Shown here: in pieces, positions 36,363 to 47,333 of the stretch
Layout: each line of letters opens with the position of its first letter
Numbering within the stretch: position 1 is the first letter of the stretch
NCBI GenBank assembly: GCA_030867875.1
Contig: JAOWCC010000936.1
Location: forward strand, 80,013,032-80,077,031
Source of the DNA: Actinernus sp. WN-2022
Lineage: Eukaryota; Cnidaria; Anthozoa; Actiniaria; Actinernidae
DNA: 64,000 bases
Direction of reading: 5' to 3'
The notes under the pieces: generated by a model
Seen by the model: the letters and a program-made list of their open reading frames with translations, nothing else
Database searches by the model: none
What the model was told of the DNA's origin: nothing
Made by a program: the position numbers and the translations under genes

Positions 36363-37516
36363 ATAATGAGCAAGGAGGATTTTTGCAGACATGTTGGATA
36401 AATTATAATAATTACCTTGATATGTTCACTATTCATAAAAGTATGATTATGTAAGTACTAAAGGGCACTGAACTACAACATGGGTAGCAAATACAGAGGA
36501 AATTTGATTATCCATGCTAAAAATAACTTTATGTACAGCTTAGTTTTGGAGTCTAATGAACTTGTGCACTGGACAATGCAACAGAGTTGAAGAAAAACAT
36601 TAGCAATCCCAAGGAACCTTTCTGGATCGATACTTGTTCGTTCACATCTCCATTATATTGCAGTAGAACAATAGGCCGACACAGATTGAGAATTCGTATG
36701 GCACGCGTAATCCAATCACAAAGCGAGGATTTCTCTGATGCTGTCAGCAAACAACCGGACAGGATTTGAATGTGCATATTACTATTTTTTTTGTTATTTA
36801 TGTTCACAACCTGCTCAGTGAAACAGTTACCTAGTGCAGCTAGCCCTTCCTTTAATTGTCCTGCATGTCATCTTATGTACATTGTACTAAACCTGTCTGA
36901 GAATACCCTAGCATCCAATAACCCCTACCTATAATGAACACAACCATGACAATACACTTCCAATCATCCCAATACCTTTCCAAATACCAATCCCTTGGGT
37001 ACCTATTTTTTTCAAGTGTGAAAGAGGTAGAGCAAATCCCTTTTATGGTATAGATCCTTGTTTAGATTATTATTAGCTGTGTATAGATACATTAACATAA
37101 TTAGTTACAGTTCTTTTTAGTCGGTCGTATAGGCAAATGTGTACCTTATGGGGTTCTCAACTATGAAGAGCAATTGTGAAATTTACTGGGGTAAGGTATG
37201 TAAGGGCAGTGGGACCTCGGGGGTGGGGGGCGGGGGGTGGTAAGGTTTAGTCACTACAACTGATATACAATGTAGGTGTAGAGATACATAAATTTGTATT
37301 CATTAATAATTATTAAAAACAAAAACACTTACAGTCTAAATATAGTTTTATAATAACCAGTTATTTAAGCTAAATGTGTAATTTCATATTATATCATAAG
37401 CCAATATAGGGCAACGTAAGGCGATATTGGGCGATATAAGGCGACGTAAGGCGACATTGGGCGATATAAGGCGACATTGGGCGACATAAGGCGACCTAAG
37501 GACCCAGAGTAGGCCT

Positions 37517-38048
37517 AAACAACATTTGCAAGTCAGCTTCTTTTGCTATCCGTAACATTGGAAGAATTTGCAAGTATATGTGTCAAGGAGACTGTTAGAA
37601 GTTGGTGCACGCTTTTATTACTTCCCGTCTGGACTGTTGCAACAGTATTCTGTTTGGGCTACCTGACTCTGAAATAGCTAAGCTACAGCGCTTACAGAAC
37701 ACTGCCGCTCGGCTAGTCGCTAAAACAAAGAAATCAGAACATATCACCCCTGTACTCCGTCAACTCTACTGGCTTCCAATTAGATCTAGAATTAGTTATA
37801 AGGTTCTATTAATTACGTATCAAGCTCTCCATAGTCTGGCCCCGGATTATATTTCTGATCTGCTACAGAGATATAAGCCAGCCCTTACTTTAAGATCATG
37901 TAGTTATAACTTGTTGTCCATACCAAAGTCAAATACTGTGTCTTATGGTGATATAGAGCGTTCTCGATCTGCGCTCCAAGACTTTGGAACTCTCTTCCGT
38001 CTAACATCAGGAGTGCCGACACTGTTAATGTATTTAAATCTAAGTTAA
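37517..38048 (+). pseudogene. LINE reverse transcriptase, 3' half
   Basis: Resumes the interrupted [88 protein letters not shown], and an [20 protein letters not shown] end. These are the thumb and C-terminus of CR1-type ORF2. One early stop and the insertion make it inactive. Confidence 0.88.
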
Positions 38049-38211
38049 AGACTTTTCTTTTTAAATAGCTTGCTCGATATTCCTAGAACACGTGTAAGTA
38101 GATAGTTTTTATTATTTTTAGTTTATTACCATCACTGCATGATATTGTAAGAGCATTGAGTGCTGTATAATGCTCCTAAAACGTATGTATGTATGTATTA
38201 TTATTATTATT

Positions 38212-38765
38212 ATCAACCGCAGTCTACTTGTTGACGCGATGACGCGATGACGCGTTGACATGAATAAAGTGTACTATATATATTACTACCTTCGTTCTAC
38301 AATCAACCGCAGTCTACTCGTTGAAACGATGACGCGTTGCAAATTACGTTGAATCGACATTCAGCTCTCTACATTGACTGTCAGGTATTCCACCCAAGCT
38401 TGCTGTGGTGGGGTATTCTGCAGTCGTCCCGAGCACCTGTTGTTAACGGTTAGGGTGTTTTTAAATGTAGGGGCAGGGTTTGGATTAGTTCACAGGACAA
38501 TTGAAGAAGTATTAGTTTTCTGTGTTGTTCAGTGATCTAGCTTAAGCCCTAAAAGCAGGCATAATTTACTTACTATAACTCTAAAAATCATAAATTAGTA
38601 GGCACCCGTTTTTGACGGTTAGGGTGTTTTGAAATATAGGGGTAGGGTTTGGATTAGTTCACAGGACCATTGATGAAGCATTATTTTTCTGCATTCAGTG
38701 ATCTAGCCCTAAAAAGCCTAATTTTACTATAACTCTAAAAATCCTAAATTATTGAGCACTTGGGT
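38212..38765. repeat. Outer-element sequence with two tandem units of about 175 bp
   Basis: GGTTAGGGTGTTTT.AAAT.TAGGGG.AGGGTTTGGATTAGTTCACAGGAC occurs at about 38450 and 38620, each followed by GTGATCTAGC and ACTATAACTCTAAAAATC. The repeat shares GGTTTGGATTA and TTCACAGGACCATTGA with 32330 and 32470, showing both sides belong to one outer element. Confidence 0.75.
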
Positions 38766-39475
38766 TTATATTGAGGTTAGTTTTTTTATGCTGGGTTAGG
38801 GCTTATATAGATTGTGTTAGGAATGAGTTTGCTTGGAGTGGAGTGTTAACTGGCTTTCATAAATCTGGTTGTTAGTGGCCCTAATGTTCGGCATGGAAAC
38901 GGCAAAGTGAAACAGAAATGTTGATAACTTTTTGAGTTATTTTTGTGTAGTTCTCGAATATTTATCAGTCCATATTTGCGTCTTTTCACATCCACTGTGG
39001 GCGATTCTTTGATGAAGGAACAAGAGAATAGTAGGGTGCTATATTATCTCTTCCTTGCTCTGTGGGTTTTTTCTCCGGTTTACCTCCCTCCACAAAAACC
39101 AACTCGTTCTGTGAATTAGCTGGTTCCTGACTTGGATCGATCAGCCCTTATGGTTGTTTCATGTGCTGTTAGAAATTCAGATTTTTTTTTAAGCCACTTC
39201 TTTGTTGTCTGGAGTTGAAGTTTGTTATTTGCACATGCACTTCCATTTTCTTCTAGTTAGTGTTTTATTCCAATTAGAAAGCAGTCTAACGGATACTACG
39301 AGGAGTTATTTCAAGATCCTCGGCACTTGTTACTTTAAGATACTGTTCACCTATTTTGTAGAAGTTTTCTTCTAGATAAAATGTTGAGGTGGATGGTGGA
39401 GAAAGTAGAGGGGAGGGGTGAGGAGTCAAAAAAACATTTTGTAGGGGAGGGGTGGGTGAAATTGTTTTATTTTAA
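38766..39475. other. No gene recognised
   Basis: Inside the 10.5-kb element. No frame with similarity and no clear transposase relic. Confidence 0.5.
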
Positions 39476-39858
39476 ATCCCCTCAACAAAATTAAATTAAA
39501 TTATATCCCCTCAACAAAATTAAATTAAATTAAATCCCCTCAACAAAATTAAATTAAATTAAATCCCCTCAACAAAATTAAATTAAATCAAATCCCCTCA
39601 ACAAAATTAAATTAAATCAAATCCCCTCAACAAAATTAAATTAAATCAAATCCCCTCAACAAAATTAAATTAAATCAAATCCCCTCAACAAAATTAAATT
39701 AAATCAAATCCCCTCAACAAAATTAAATTAAATCAAATCCCCTCAACAAAATTAAATTAAATCAAATCCCCTCAACAAAATTAAATTAAATCAAATCCCC
39801 CCAACAAAATTAAATTAAATTAAATCCCCCCAACAAAATTAAATTAAATTAAATTAAA
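39476..39858. repeat. 28-bp minisatellite, about 13 copies
   Basis: The unit is AATCCCCTCAACAAAATTAAATTAAATT/C, nearly perfect over 380 bp. The last copies change CCCCTC to CCCCCC. Confidence 0.95.
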
Positions 39859-40720
39859 TATCAACGTCCTTCACAGAGGAGAGAGAGACCTTTATCTAAT
39901 AGATATCTATTAGATGTCTAATTAGAAAATAGTCGATAATATCGGATAATATCGAATATCAACCTCCTTCACAGAGGAGAGAGACCTTTATCTAGTAGAT
40001 ATCTAATTAGAGAATAGATATCTATTAGATGTCTAATTAGAAAATAGTCGATAATATCGGATAATATCGAATATCAACCTCCTTCACAGAGGAGAGAGAC
40101 CTTTATCTAATAGATATCTAATTAGAGAATATCCGATAATATCCGATACTATCGAATATCGACGTCCTTCAGAGGAGAGGGAGACCTTTATCTAATAGAT
40201 ATCTACTAGACGTCTAATTAGAAAATAGTCGATAATATCGAATATCGACCTCCTTCACAGTGGAGAGAGACCTTTATCTAATAGATATCTAATTAGAGAA
40301 TATCCGATAATATCCGATACTATCGAATATCAACCTCCTTCACAGTGGAGAGAGACCTTTATCTAATAGATATCTACTAGACGTCTAATTAGAAAATAGT
40401 CGATAATATCCGATAATATCGAATATCGACCTCCTTCACAGTGGAGAGAGACCTTTATCTAATAGATATCTAATTAGAGAATATCCGATAATATCCGATA
40501 CTATCGAATATCAACCTCCTTCACAGTGGAGAGAGACCTTTATCTAATAGATATCTAATTAGAGAATATCCGATAATATCCGATACTATCGAATATCAAC
40601 CTCCTTCACAGTGGAGAGAGACCTTTATCTAATAGATATCTACTAGACGTCTAATTAGAAAATAGTCGATAATATCCGATAATATCCGATATTATCAATA
40701 TCTAATATCCGATACTATCA
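39859..40720. repeat. Complex satellite with a GATATC-rich unit of about 95-110 bp
   Basis: Eight or nine copies of CAACCTCCTTCACAG.GGAGAGAGACC, TTATCTAATAGATATCTA and AATATCCGATAATATCCGATA, with two alternating versions (one with ACTAGACGTCTAATTAG, one with ATTAGAGAA). It forms the subterminal right arm of the 10.5-kb element. Confidence 0.9.
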
Positions 40721-41003
40721 ATACTACGATATCGGATATTCGATAATGTGCAGATATCGCGCCTACCTCCCCAGTGGCAAACGCATGGAATAAATTAGTA
40801 CAACTAAAACTGAAAATAACACTTGTTTTCTTCAACTGATGGGCCCATATGACCTAACAATGTTTTACTCGTACATATTTCATTTCTACCTGATATATTT
40901 TTTGTTAAAAAAATGTCTGAAAAGCACATTTTTGGATTACCCATGATGCAATCGATATAAGTATATAATTTTCATGGGGGGTCAGAATTTTTGCACGCGG
41001 CTG

Positions 41004-41419
41004 TATATTGGCCGGTAACAAAATGAGCAGGGGACTGGGACCGAGTTTATCAGAATTACTCTAATTCTAAAATGAAGTTCATTACATGATAGAGCATGTT
41101 GAAATTAGCATGTGTGCCGAGTTTGAGGTGATTCAAGTTAATATTGTCTGAATTATAAGCAATTGAAATTTCTTTGTCCCTCCAAAATTTTACAATGAAT
41201 CTATGGTTTGGATAGCCTCCTGTGCAGCCGTCCTTAGTGTCGTCACTCAACGTTTCCAGCCGTCCTTAGTGTCGTCACTCAACGTTTCCATCCCCACGAA
41301 CGTCTGCTTACTTGAGCAGAACATTCCTTTCTCGAAAATGAACCAATTACCATGAAGCTTCCAAAATCGGGAAACCTGACCTTGACCTTGGCTACGAATC
41401 GCGGGAAGACGAAAACAAA
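41004..41419 (+). promoter_or_regulatory. Upstream region of the RecQ-like gene with a 32-bp tandem duplication
   Basis: CAGCCGTCCTTAGTGTCGTC plus 12 more bases is exactly doubled at 41225-41288, about 130-200 bp before the start codon. No TATA box is obvious. The right TIR of the 10.5-kb element lies about 415 bp before the ATG. Confidence 0.4.
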
Positions 41420-43803
41420 ATGGCGTTAGAAGAAGCGTTTGAACGAGTGTGTGATAAATTTAACATTACTGAGCTAAGTTCTCACCAGAAAGAAGCCATT
41501 GACGTTTTTACGACACAAAAACGGGATATCTTCGTAAATCTTCCCACTGGGTATGGTAAATCTCTGATTTATCAAGCTTTGCCACTCTGCTTTGATGTGT
41601 TAAACACTGATGTATCGGACCATATCGTTGTGGTTGTATCTCCGCTCATAAATTTAATGAAAGATCAAGTCGCCAGCCTCCAGAAACTTGGTATATCTGC
41701 GATATGTTTAACTGATATATCAGACAAAGAAGCGAAAGCCGTGGAAGAGGGTTCGTATTCAGTAGTGTATGGTACCCCAGAAGCATGGTTGAATAACGAA
41801 CGCTGGCGGTCCGTGTTATCGAGCGAGATTTATTCTGTCAAGTTGTGCTCTATTGCAGTTGATGAGGCACACGTTATAAAGCAATGGTAAGTGGCATAAA
41901 CTTCAAGGTTTGGTATTTTTAGAGCGACAAAATCTATGTAAGATTATTTCGAAAGAGAATCATGTGATTCATGATCTTCAATTTATTGAACTTCATGATC
42001 TTTAATAGCTAGCTACATTTGTTTGGAAGTACTTTTCCTTCTGAGCTGTTCATAATTACACTGTTAGTCTAAATCAGCTGAACAAGGAGAAAACTTAGTG
42101 TAGTTTTCTAAATACAGCATATTTATGTTTTTTTTTAAAGGGGGACTTCAAATACCACCAATATGGCAGCATTCCGTGAGACATACTCTGAACTTCATGA
42201 ACTAAGGTCTTTGACCGGTTTACGGTCGTTTCGCTAACGAGTCGTTTCGTCAACTGCCATTTCGATAACGTCTTAAGTCGTTTCGCTAACGTCCTAAATC
42301 TGTTCTCTTTTTAATCTTTATTAATCTTTATGTTATATATCGTACATACATACCCATGAATAGAACCATAAATATATGACGTTAGCGAAACGACTTAAGA
42401 CGTTATCGAAATGGCAGTTGACGAAACGACTCGTTAGCGAAACGACCGGTTACCCTTTGACCAATGTAAACATTATTGCTTTGACTGCCACAGCCACATC
42501 AGAGACCAGGAAAACAATAATGGATGTTCTATTAATGGAAAACCCACATATCATTTCTGAAAGTCCGAACAAGACGAATCTTGCTTACTCTGTGCACTAC
42601 ATACCCAAAGATAAGAGTCTGGAGGAGTATTTTCAGTGGTTAGTTGATGAAATACTGATACACAGACAGAACACTTCTCGCACAATAATTTACTGCCAAA
42701 CTATAAAACAATGTGGACTATTATACTCTACACTGAGAGTTTTGCTTGGAAAGAAACTCTATCTTGATGATAATCCTAGAAATGTTGTACTTGAAATGTT
42801 GCACTCATGTACTCCAGAAGCCAATAAGGAAGCAATACTCCAAGAATTTCAAAACCAGGACTCAGGATTACGAATATTAATTGCAACCATCGCATTTGGC
42901 ATGGGTGTCGACTGTAAAGGTGTTTGTCGTATCATTCATTTTGGCCCATCCAAAAATCTTGAGGCTTACATACAAGAAACAGGACGTGCAGGGAGAGATG
43001 GGAAACAAAGTGTAGCTTTCATCATTTATCAAGGCCTGATGCTGAATCATGTAGACAAACACATGAAAAACTATGTGAAAACCAAAGCATGCAGGCGAAA
43101 TGCGCTTTTACAGAATTTTGATAATTATTGCTCTCACTTAAGTGTGATCACACCAGTGCATTTGTGCTGTGATAATTGTGCAGCTGAATGTCAATGTGGC
43201 ACTTCAGATTGTGCAGAATTTACAAGATTCCCTGGAAATTCTGACAGCAAACAAAGTCTGCCTACCATGCACACCAGAGTTGTGACCCAAGAGCACCTTG
43301 AGGATCTACAGAAGCATTTGACAGATTACCACACGTTACTTGTGATGAAGTTGATATCAAAGTCCAAAAACAATCAACTAAAAACTCTGACTCATCCACA
43401 GTTTCTACTTGGATTTTCAGAAGTCCAAATCACTCAGGTACTAGATAGTTGTGAGGTGATCTTTACACTTCAGGACATTTTAGATAAAGTAGAGATATGG
43501 GACTTGAAGCATGCATGCAAGATTCTTGAAATGGTAAGTAAGGTATTTGGGGATGTTTCAGAGATTGACTATGCATGTATAAGTGAAATATTATCTGGTG
43601 AACCTAATGAAATCGATATGGAAGATTGTTATGGAGAATGGGATAACCTTGTTCAAGATGATTCCCTTCTTGAACTTGCTTTAGAGAATTTGTCTATTTC
43701 TCAGCTAGAGAGTTCAGATAGTGCACTTGAGGAGTCTTTGAATGTTGAAGTTCCTGCAACTGTCCTGGATGTACTGGACAACCACTCATTTCACACAATG
43801 TAA
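41420..43803 (+). pseudogene. RecQ-family DNA helicase, broken by a MITE
   Basis: Exon 1 (41420-41886) starts at an ATG in good context (ACAAAATGG) and carries Walker A LPTGYGKS (residues 41-48), SPLINLMKDQV and DEAH (148-151). A GTAAGT donor and a TTTTTTTTAAAG acceptor define an intron to 42140. Exon 2 opens GTSNTTNMAAFRETYSEL and is cut at 42216 by a MITE that brings an in-frame stop; it resumes at 42463 with NIIALTATATSETRK (motif III), RTIIYCQTIKQ (IV), LIATIAFGMGVDCKGV (V), YIQETGRAGRDG (VI), and a zinc-binding part with KACRRNALL and HLCCDNC. About 627 residues without the MITE. The enzyme would unwind DNA 3' to 5'. I see no RQC winged-helix or HRDC. The second part of the frame also opens from an ATG inside the MITE, so a truncated product is conceivable. 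Confidence 0.88.
42217..42454. mobile_element. 238-bp palindromic MITE (8-bp duplication) in RecQ exon 2
   Basis: CTTTGACC is present on both sides (42209-42216 and 42455-42462). The arms of about 90 bp (GTCGTTTCGCTAACGAGTCG and onward) are almost perfectly inverted. An 8-bp target duplication fits hAT-type MITEs. Insert plus duplication is 246 bp, a multiple of three, but the arm brings a TAA in frame with the upstream exon. Confidence 0.93.
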
Positions 43804-43889
43804 TTGACTTTTTCATTTATTTGCCAGTAGTAACTATTGAGAAATAATAGTTCAGTTCTAGTACAAACAGAACGTGTTGTGTATTAACA

Positions 43890-44393
43890 GGAACACCCAA
43901 CGGTAAAACTTCATAAAAATAAACATTCTGATGTTTTTATAACAAATCAGATGTATTTAAACATATTTAAGGGAATTGTTTTTCAGCTGGCAGACGAACA
44001 GCTGTTCTGCAGCGCCAGCCAGCCTAAAGTTCATGAAGAATTTTTAAATTTCCCAGCTGAAATATTTAAGTGCAGAATTTGCCAGCAGCAAAAATATATT
44101 TTTATTTTAAGAATAAAAACCTGAGCTAACCTGCAGAATTCGGTATTTTTAAAAACCTGTGAAACAACAGGTACGTGCAGAATTTGCCAGCTGAGAAATA
44201 TCGCTCTGTTATATTATTATTATGTAATTATATCGGACTGCAGAATTTACCAGCTGACAAATATCGCTCCGTTATATTATTATTTAGTATCAGACTGCAG
44301 AATTTGCCAGCCAAGAAATTCCAAAGTGCAGAATTTGCCAGCCGAGTGGCCCAGAAGAACAGTTATTTTGCAGAACAGTTCGTTGGGTGTTCC
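43890..44393. mobile_element. 504-bp MITE with a perfect 10-bp duplication
   Basis: TGTATTAACA flanks both ends (43880-43889 and 44394-44403). The TIR is GGAACACCCAACG / CGTTGGGTGTTCC. The interior has GCAGAATTTGCCAGC repeated several times, including two tandem copies ending GAAATATCGCTC. A 9-10-bp target suggests a Mutator-like mobiliser. It sits 86 bp after the helicase stop codon. The open frame at 44175 is a repeat by-product. Confidence 0.88.
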
Positions 44394-44403
44394 TGTATTA
44401 ACA

Positions 44404-44799
44404 CTCACAATCATTGATTTCTGTTACCTATGTACATGTACTAGAAATTGTGGCTGTCTTTGTGCTGTGTTCTCTGCCCCTCTTAACTGTACAATTTAGT
44501 ACATGTACTTAGGGATAATGAATTATTGTTCCCATACTTATAGTTTAAATGAAACAAATGAATGCAAACAATAACACTCAAGGCATTCTATATAGTAAAT
44601 GATCAATCAAACTATTTTCCTATATGTACACATGACTATGGTTGTGGTTACACTAGCTCTAAGTTTTCACTTCAGTGTGATTGCTTACAATGTACGTGTA
44701 TGCTGTCAGTAAAGTAATATTCTACAATTTGAGACAAGCATGACACAGTCACACACCTTTTTCTAGAGTGAATGAATGATATTGTTAACCCAAAGTCTC
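44404..44799. other. No gene recognised
   Basis: AT-rich spacer between the convergent genes. Confidence 0.5.
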
Positions 44800-45365
44800 T
44801 TATATTCACACAACTTTGTACAATAAATGATCAAACCATTTTCCCTATGATGTGTACACATGGCTAAAGGGTGTGGTTTAGGGACTGGTCAGAAATTAGT
44901 GGGGAGGTGGGGGGGAGGGGGGGATGGAGAATGAAATGAAGAAGTCTAAAAATACATGTACATGTAACCCTCCCCAGACAATAGGTATGAAATATTTTGA
45001 CCCTCCACCCCCCCCCCCCCCCCCCCCCCTGCTAATTTCTAACCAGTCCCTTATAATCACACAACTTTGTACAATAAATGATCAATCCATTTTCCCTATG
45101 ATGTGTACACATGGCTACAGGGTGTGGTTTAGGGACTGGTCGGAAATTAGTGGGGGGGAGGGGGGGATGGAGAATGAAATGAAGAAGTCTAAAAATACAT
45201 GTACATGTAACCCTCCCCAGACAATAGGTATGAAATATTTTGACCCTCCACTCCCCCCCCCCCTGCTAATTTCTAACCAGTCCCTTATAATCACACAACT
45301 TTGTACAATAATTATCTTCCCTATGATGTGTACATGGCTATAGGGTGTATGGTTATATTTACACA
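44800..45365. repeat. Tandem duplication (about 245 bp, 2.3 copies) carrying a G/C-strand hairpin
   Basis: CACACAACTTTGTACAATAA to ATGTGTACACATGGCTA is repeated. Each full copy also holds AGGGACTGGTC.GAAATTAG with a G-run and the inverted CTAATTTCTAACCAGTCCCT with a C-run (44879-45051 and 45131-45290). The G-tract and C-tract arms could pair. Frames inside are low-complexity by-products. Confidence 0.8.
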
Positions 45366-45391
45366 ACTTGACAAGGTTAGCTTGAAACTAA

Positions 45392-47333
45392 TTAACGTGC
45401 CCTGTTGCCACGTTGAATGTTCTCTTTGTGCTTATTAATCCACTGGTACAAGGCTGACATTTCCAAGTTTTTGAAAGGGTCTCTTTCAAAGTCAGAGAAA
45501 CAACTGTATTTCCGACCTGGTTGACTTGTGAATATATCTGCTGAAACTGCTCTCTTGATCAATTCATTAAGGTCACCTTCTTCACAACTTTTTGTATGCT
45601 TTCCAGACCTCTTAATACGGTGCAGACCCTGATCAAAGTTGTTCAGCATAGACCTTACAGCATTTTCTGATTGGCAGATCCGCCTCACTGCTTTTTCAGT
45701 CACATTGGGTCCAAGGTTCTTGATACTTGTCTTTATGAAGCGGTTGCTGTGTTCCACTTCCAGGTCATGTGGAATGTTATTTCCAATTCCACCATTCGTG
45801 TTGACACTTCGATTGCAAACAAATCGCTCACTGTCCCTGGAAGACAGAAGGGCTTCTACAAGAAATGCCTGGTAGAGGCACTCTAAGGCATATTTGGTGC
45901 TGCCCTGGCCATCAGCTTTACAATATAACAACACATACTTATATTGTCTCATCAACCTCGAACCATCTCCTTCTTTGATAGAATCTAAAAAATTCTGGAA
46001 AAGCAAACCATCAGCAAGCAAGGCACAGTTATAACTGTACACATCATCAGTGTTACTCTTGCACTTGATGCTGGTTGACTTCGAAGGCTTTGAATATGAT
46101 GATTGCTTCTCAGCAACACTGCCAGCTGGGACTTCTGGAGGTGGATCGTGTGTGGCCTCATGCCTCCTCCTACTTGCACCATCATACTTAAATGACACCT
46201 GGCACCCAGGAAATCGACACAGGAATCTTCCATCTGCTGTACGTGGCTGTTGATCTTGAACATCTTGAATCTCCTGATTTGTCAAGATACTGTCAAGGAG
46301 GTGGTTGACATAATCATCAGAAAAAACAAATTTGTCAACGATTAGTGATGCTGCCTTGTGTAAGTATTCCAACTTAGACTGTTTGCTCTGTGTTGATATG
46401 TCATCAGGCAAGGGATATTTCGTTGGACAGCTTTGTTTATCAATAAATCCAAGCACAGAGAAAGCTGCAGTGATTACTCTGGCTTTGATTACAATTGCCA
46501 GGAAATCTCTGTCAGGACAATAAGCTGAGTGGGGTTCTGCTGTAACATTTCTGCGGTTGATGAGTGCACGGTCAGAACTCAAAGTGCACTTATCAACCTC
46601 TGACTTTGCAGAGAAGAACCGCTTGTAGATGAGCTGTAAAAAATAATTAAGCACTAATTAGTAATGCATGTAGCAATGATGAAACAATAGAAACAGCACA
46701 GCACTATTTAAAAATAGTACTGTTTCACATAAAATTATGTATTGTTTATTGTTTGCACTCAAGGCTGTGAGTGGCAATATATAAAGCAGCTAGTACCATT
46801 CCCCATTTTCATATATACTGTCACAATGAAGTTGTATTTGGTTATTAGTATATTTATTTACACCTGTTAGCCAAAACTTCATCCTTTTGCAAAATAGTAA
46901 AAAGGAATTAATTAGCATTGAGCCAGAATTGAGCTTCAGTGCATTTCGTTTGTGTCTTTAATTCACTCCTTTTAACTTAATTTACTATTTTGTAAAAGGA
47001 GAACGTTTCTGCAAACAGGTGTAAGTGTAAAGCACATTTGGGCATTTGTTTCAACAAATCACAGTTTCTGATACTTACAGACAAGATTTTAACTCCAGCA
47101 TGCCAGTCACCGATTTGTAGGTTGAAGCCTTCGAGACGATCTTCTGGAGTATACCCATTGGACACTGATGATATGAGATTAACTGCTCTCTCTATTGATA
47201 GCTGATCTCCTGCAATGATCTGATTATCAAAGGCACCTTCTGTGGTTTTGGGAAGATATGACTGAAGCTGTTGGAGAATGGCAACCATATCCTCATTTAC
47301 ATTTTCATTCTTAAATATTGTTCCCAGTTGAAC
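45392..47333 (-). CDS. DUF6589-type protein, 5' end missing
   Basis: Two exons on the minus strand. The first (47333-47079, 85 codons) has a CTTGCAG acceptor and a GTAAGTAT donor and reads VQLGTIFKNENVNEDMVAIL, IIAGDQLSIERAVNLI, LQIGDWHAGVKILS. The second (46633-45392) follows a TTTTTTACAG acceptor in phase 0 and reads LIYKRFFS to NIQRGNRAR and a stop. The GDQL(S/T)xER and DWHAxxK pattern is that of DUF6589 proteins, common in cnidarians and fungi and of unproven function. A C2H2-type finger lies in the second exon (FLCRFPGCQVSF followed by HEATH). No upstream exon or start codon was found before the transposon-rich DNA at 47.8 kb, so the gene is 5'-incomplete or its other exons are unrecognised. 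It is convergent with the RecQ gene. Confidence 0.72.

Larger units (their letters stand above)
33744..37516. mobile_element. 3.77-kb non-autonomous inverted-repeat element inside the LINE
   Basis: TIRs of 27 bp start AGGCCTACTCTGGGTCC and end GGACCCAGAGTAGGCCT. AAACAA flanks both ends exactly; shifting the boundary by one base gives an 8-bp duplication with one mismatch. Subterminal regions are rich in ATAAGGCGACATTGGGC units on both sides (33800-33930 and 37395-37500). Short TIRs with subterminal arrays and a possible 8-bp target suggest hAT-like, but 6 bp would not fit. No transposase is visible. Confidence 0.8.
32760..38211 (+). mobile_element. 5'-truncated CR1-like LINE, itself interrupted
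   Basis: Begins inside the RT-coding region and ends in (ATT)n at 38196-38211. ATCAA flanks both sides (32755-32759 and 38212-38216) as a 5-bp target duplication. The inserted LINE splits the CTACAATCAACCGCAGTC sequence of the outer element, which is also present nearby uninterrupted. The 3.8-kb element at 33744-37516 lies within it. Confidence 0.85.
30459..41003. mobile_element. 10.5-kb composite element with long TIRs and TA duplication
   Basis: The left end, CAGCCGCGTGCAAAAATTCT, is matched by the inverted right end (AGAATTTTTGCACGCGGCTG), and pairing continues for about 240 bp at over 95% identity by eye. It resumes past a nested insertion up to about 31850 on the left and 40730 on the right. 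TA flanks both sides. TA targets and CAG..TGCAAAAATTCTGACCCCCC-type ends resemble Tc1/mariner-like elements. No transposase frame is visible; most of the interior is later insertions and satellites, so it is non-autonomous or has lost its gene. Confidence 0.85.

Noticed and set aside
36055..36401. Overlapping frames rich in Pro and His
   Set aside because: Inside the 576-bp MITE; CCCCAC blocks explain the composition.
44175..44417. 80-codon frame with repeated NLPAEKYRS-type units
   Set aside because: Lies inside the 504-bp MITE and reflects its internal repeats.
44924..45343. 139-codon plus-strand frame with a Pro-rich run
   Set aside because: Spans a tandem duplication and a C-run; each half is the same low-complexity peptide.
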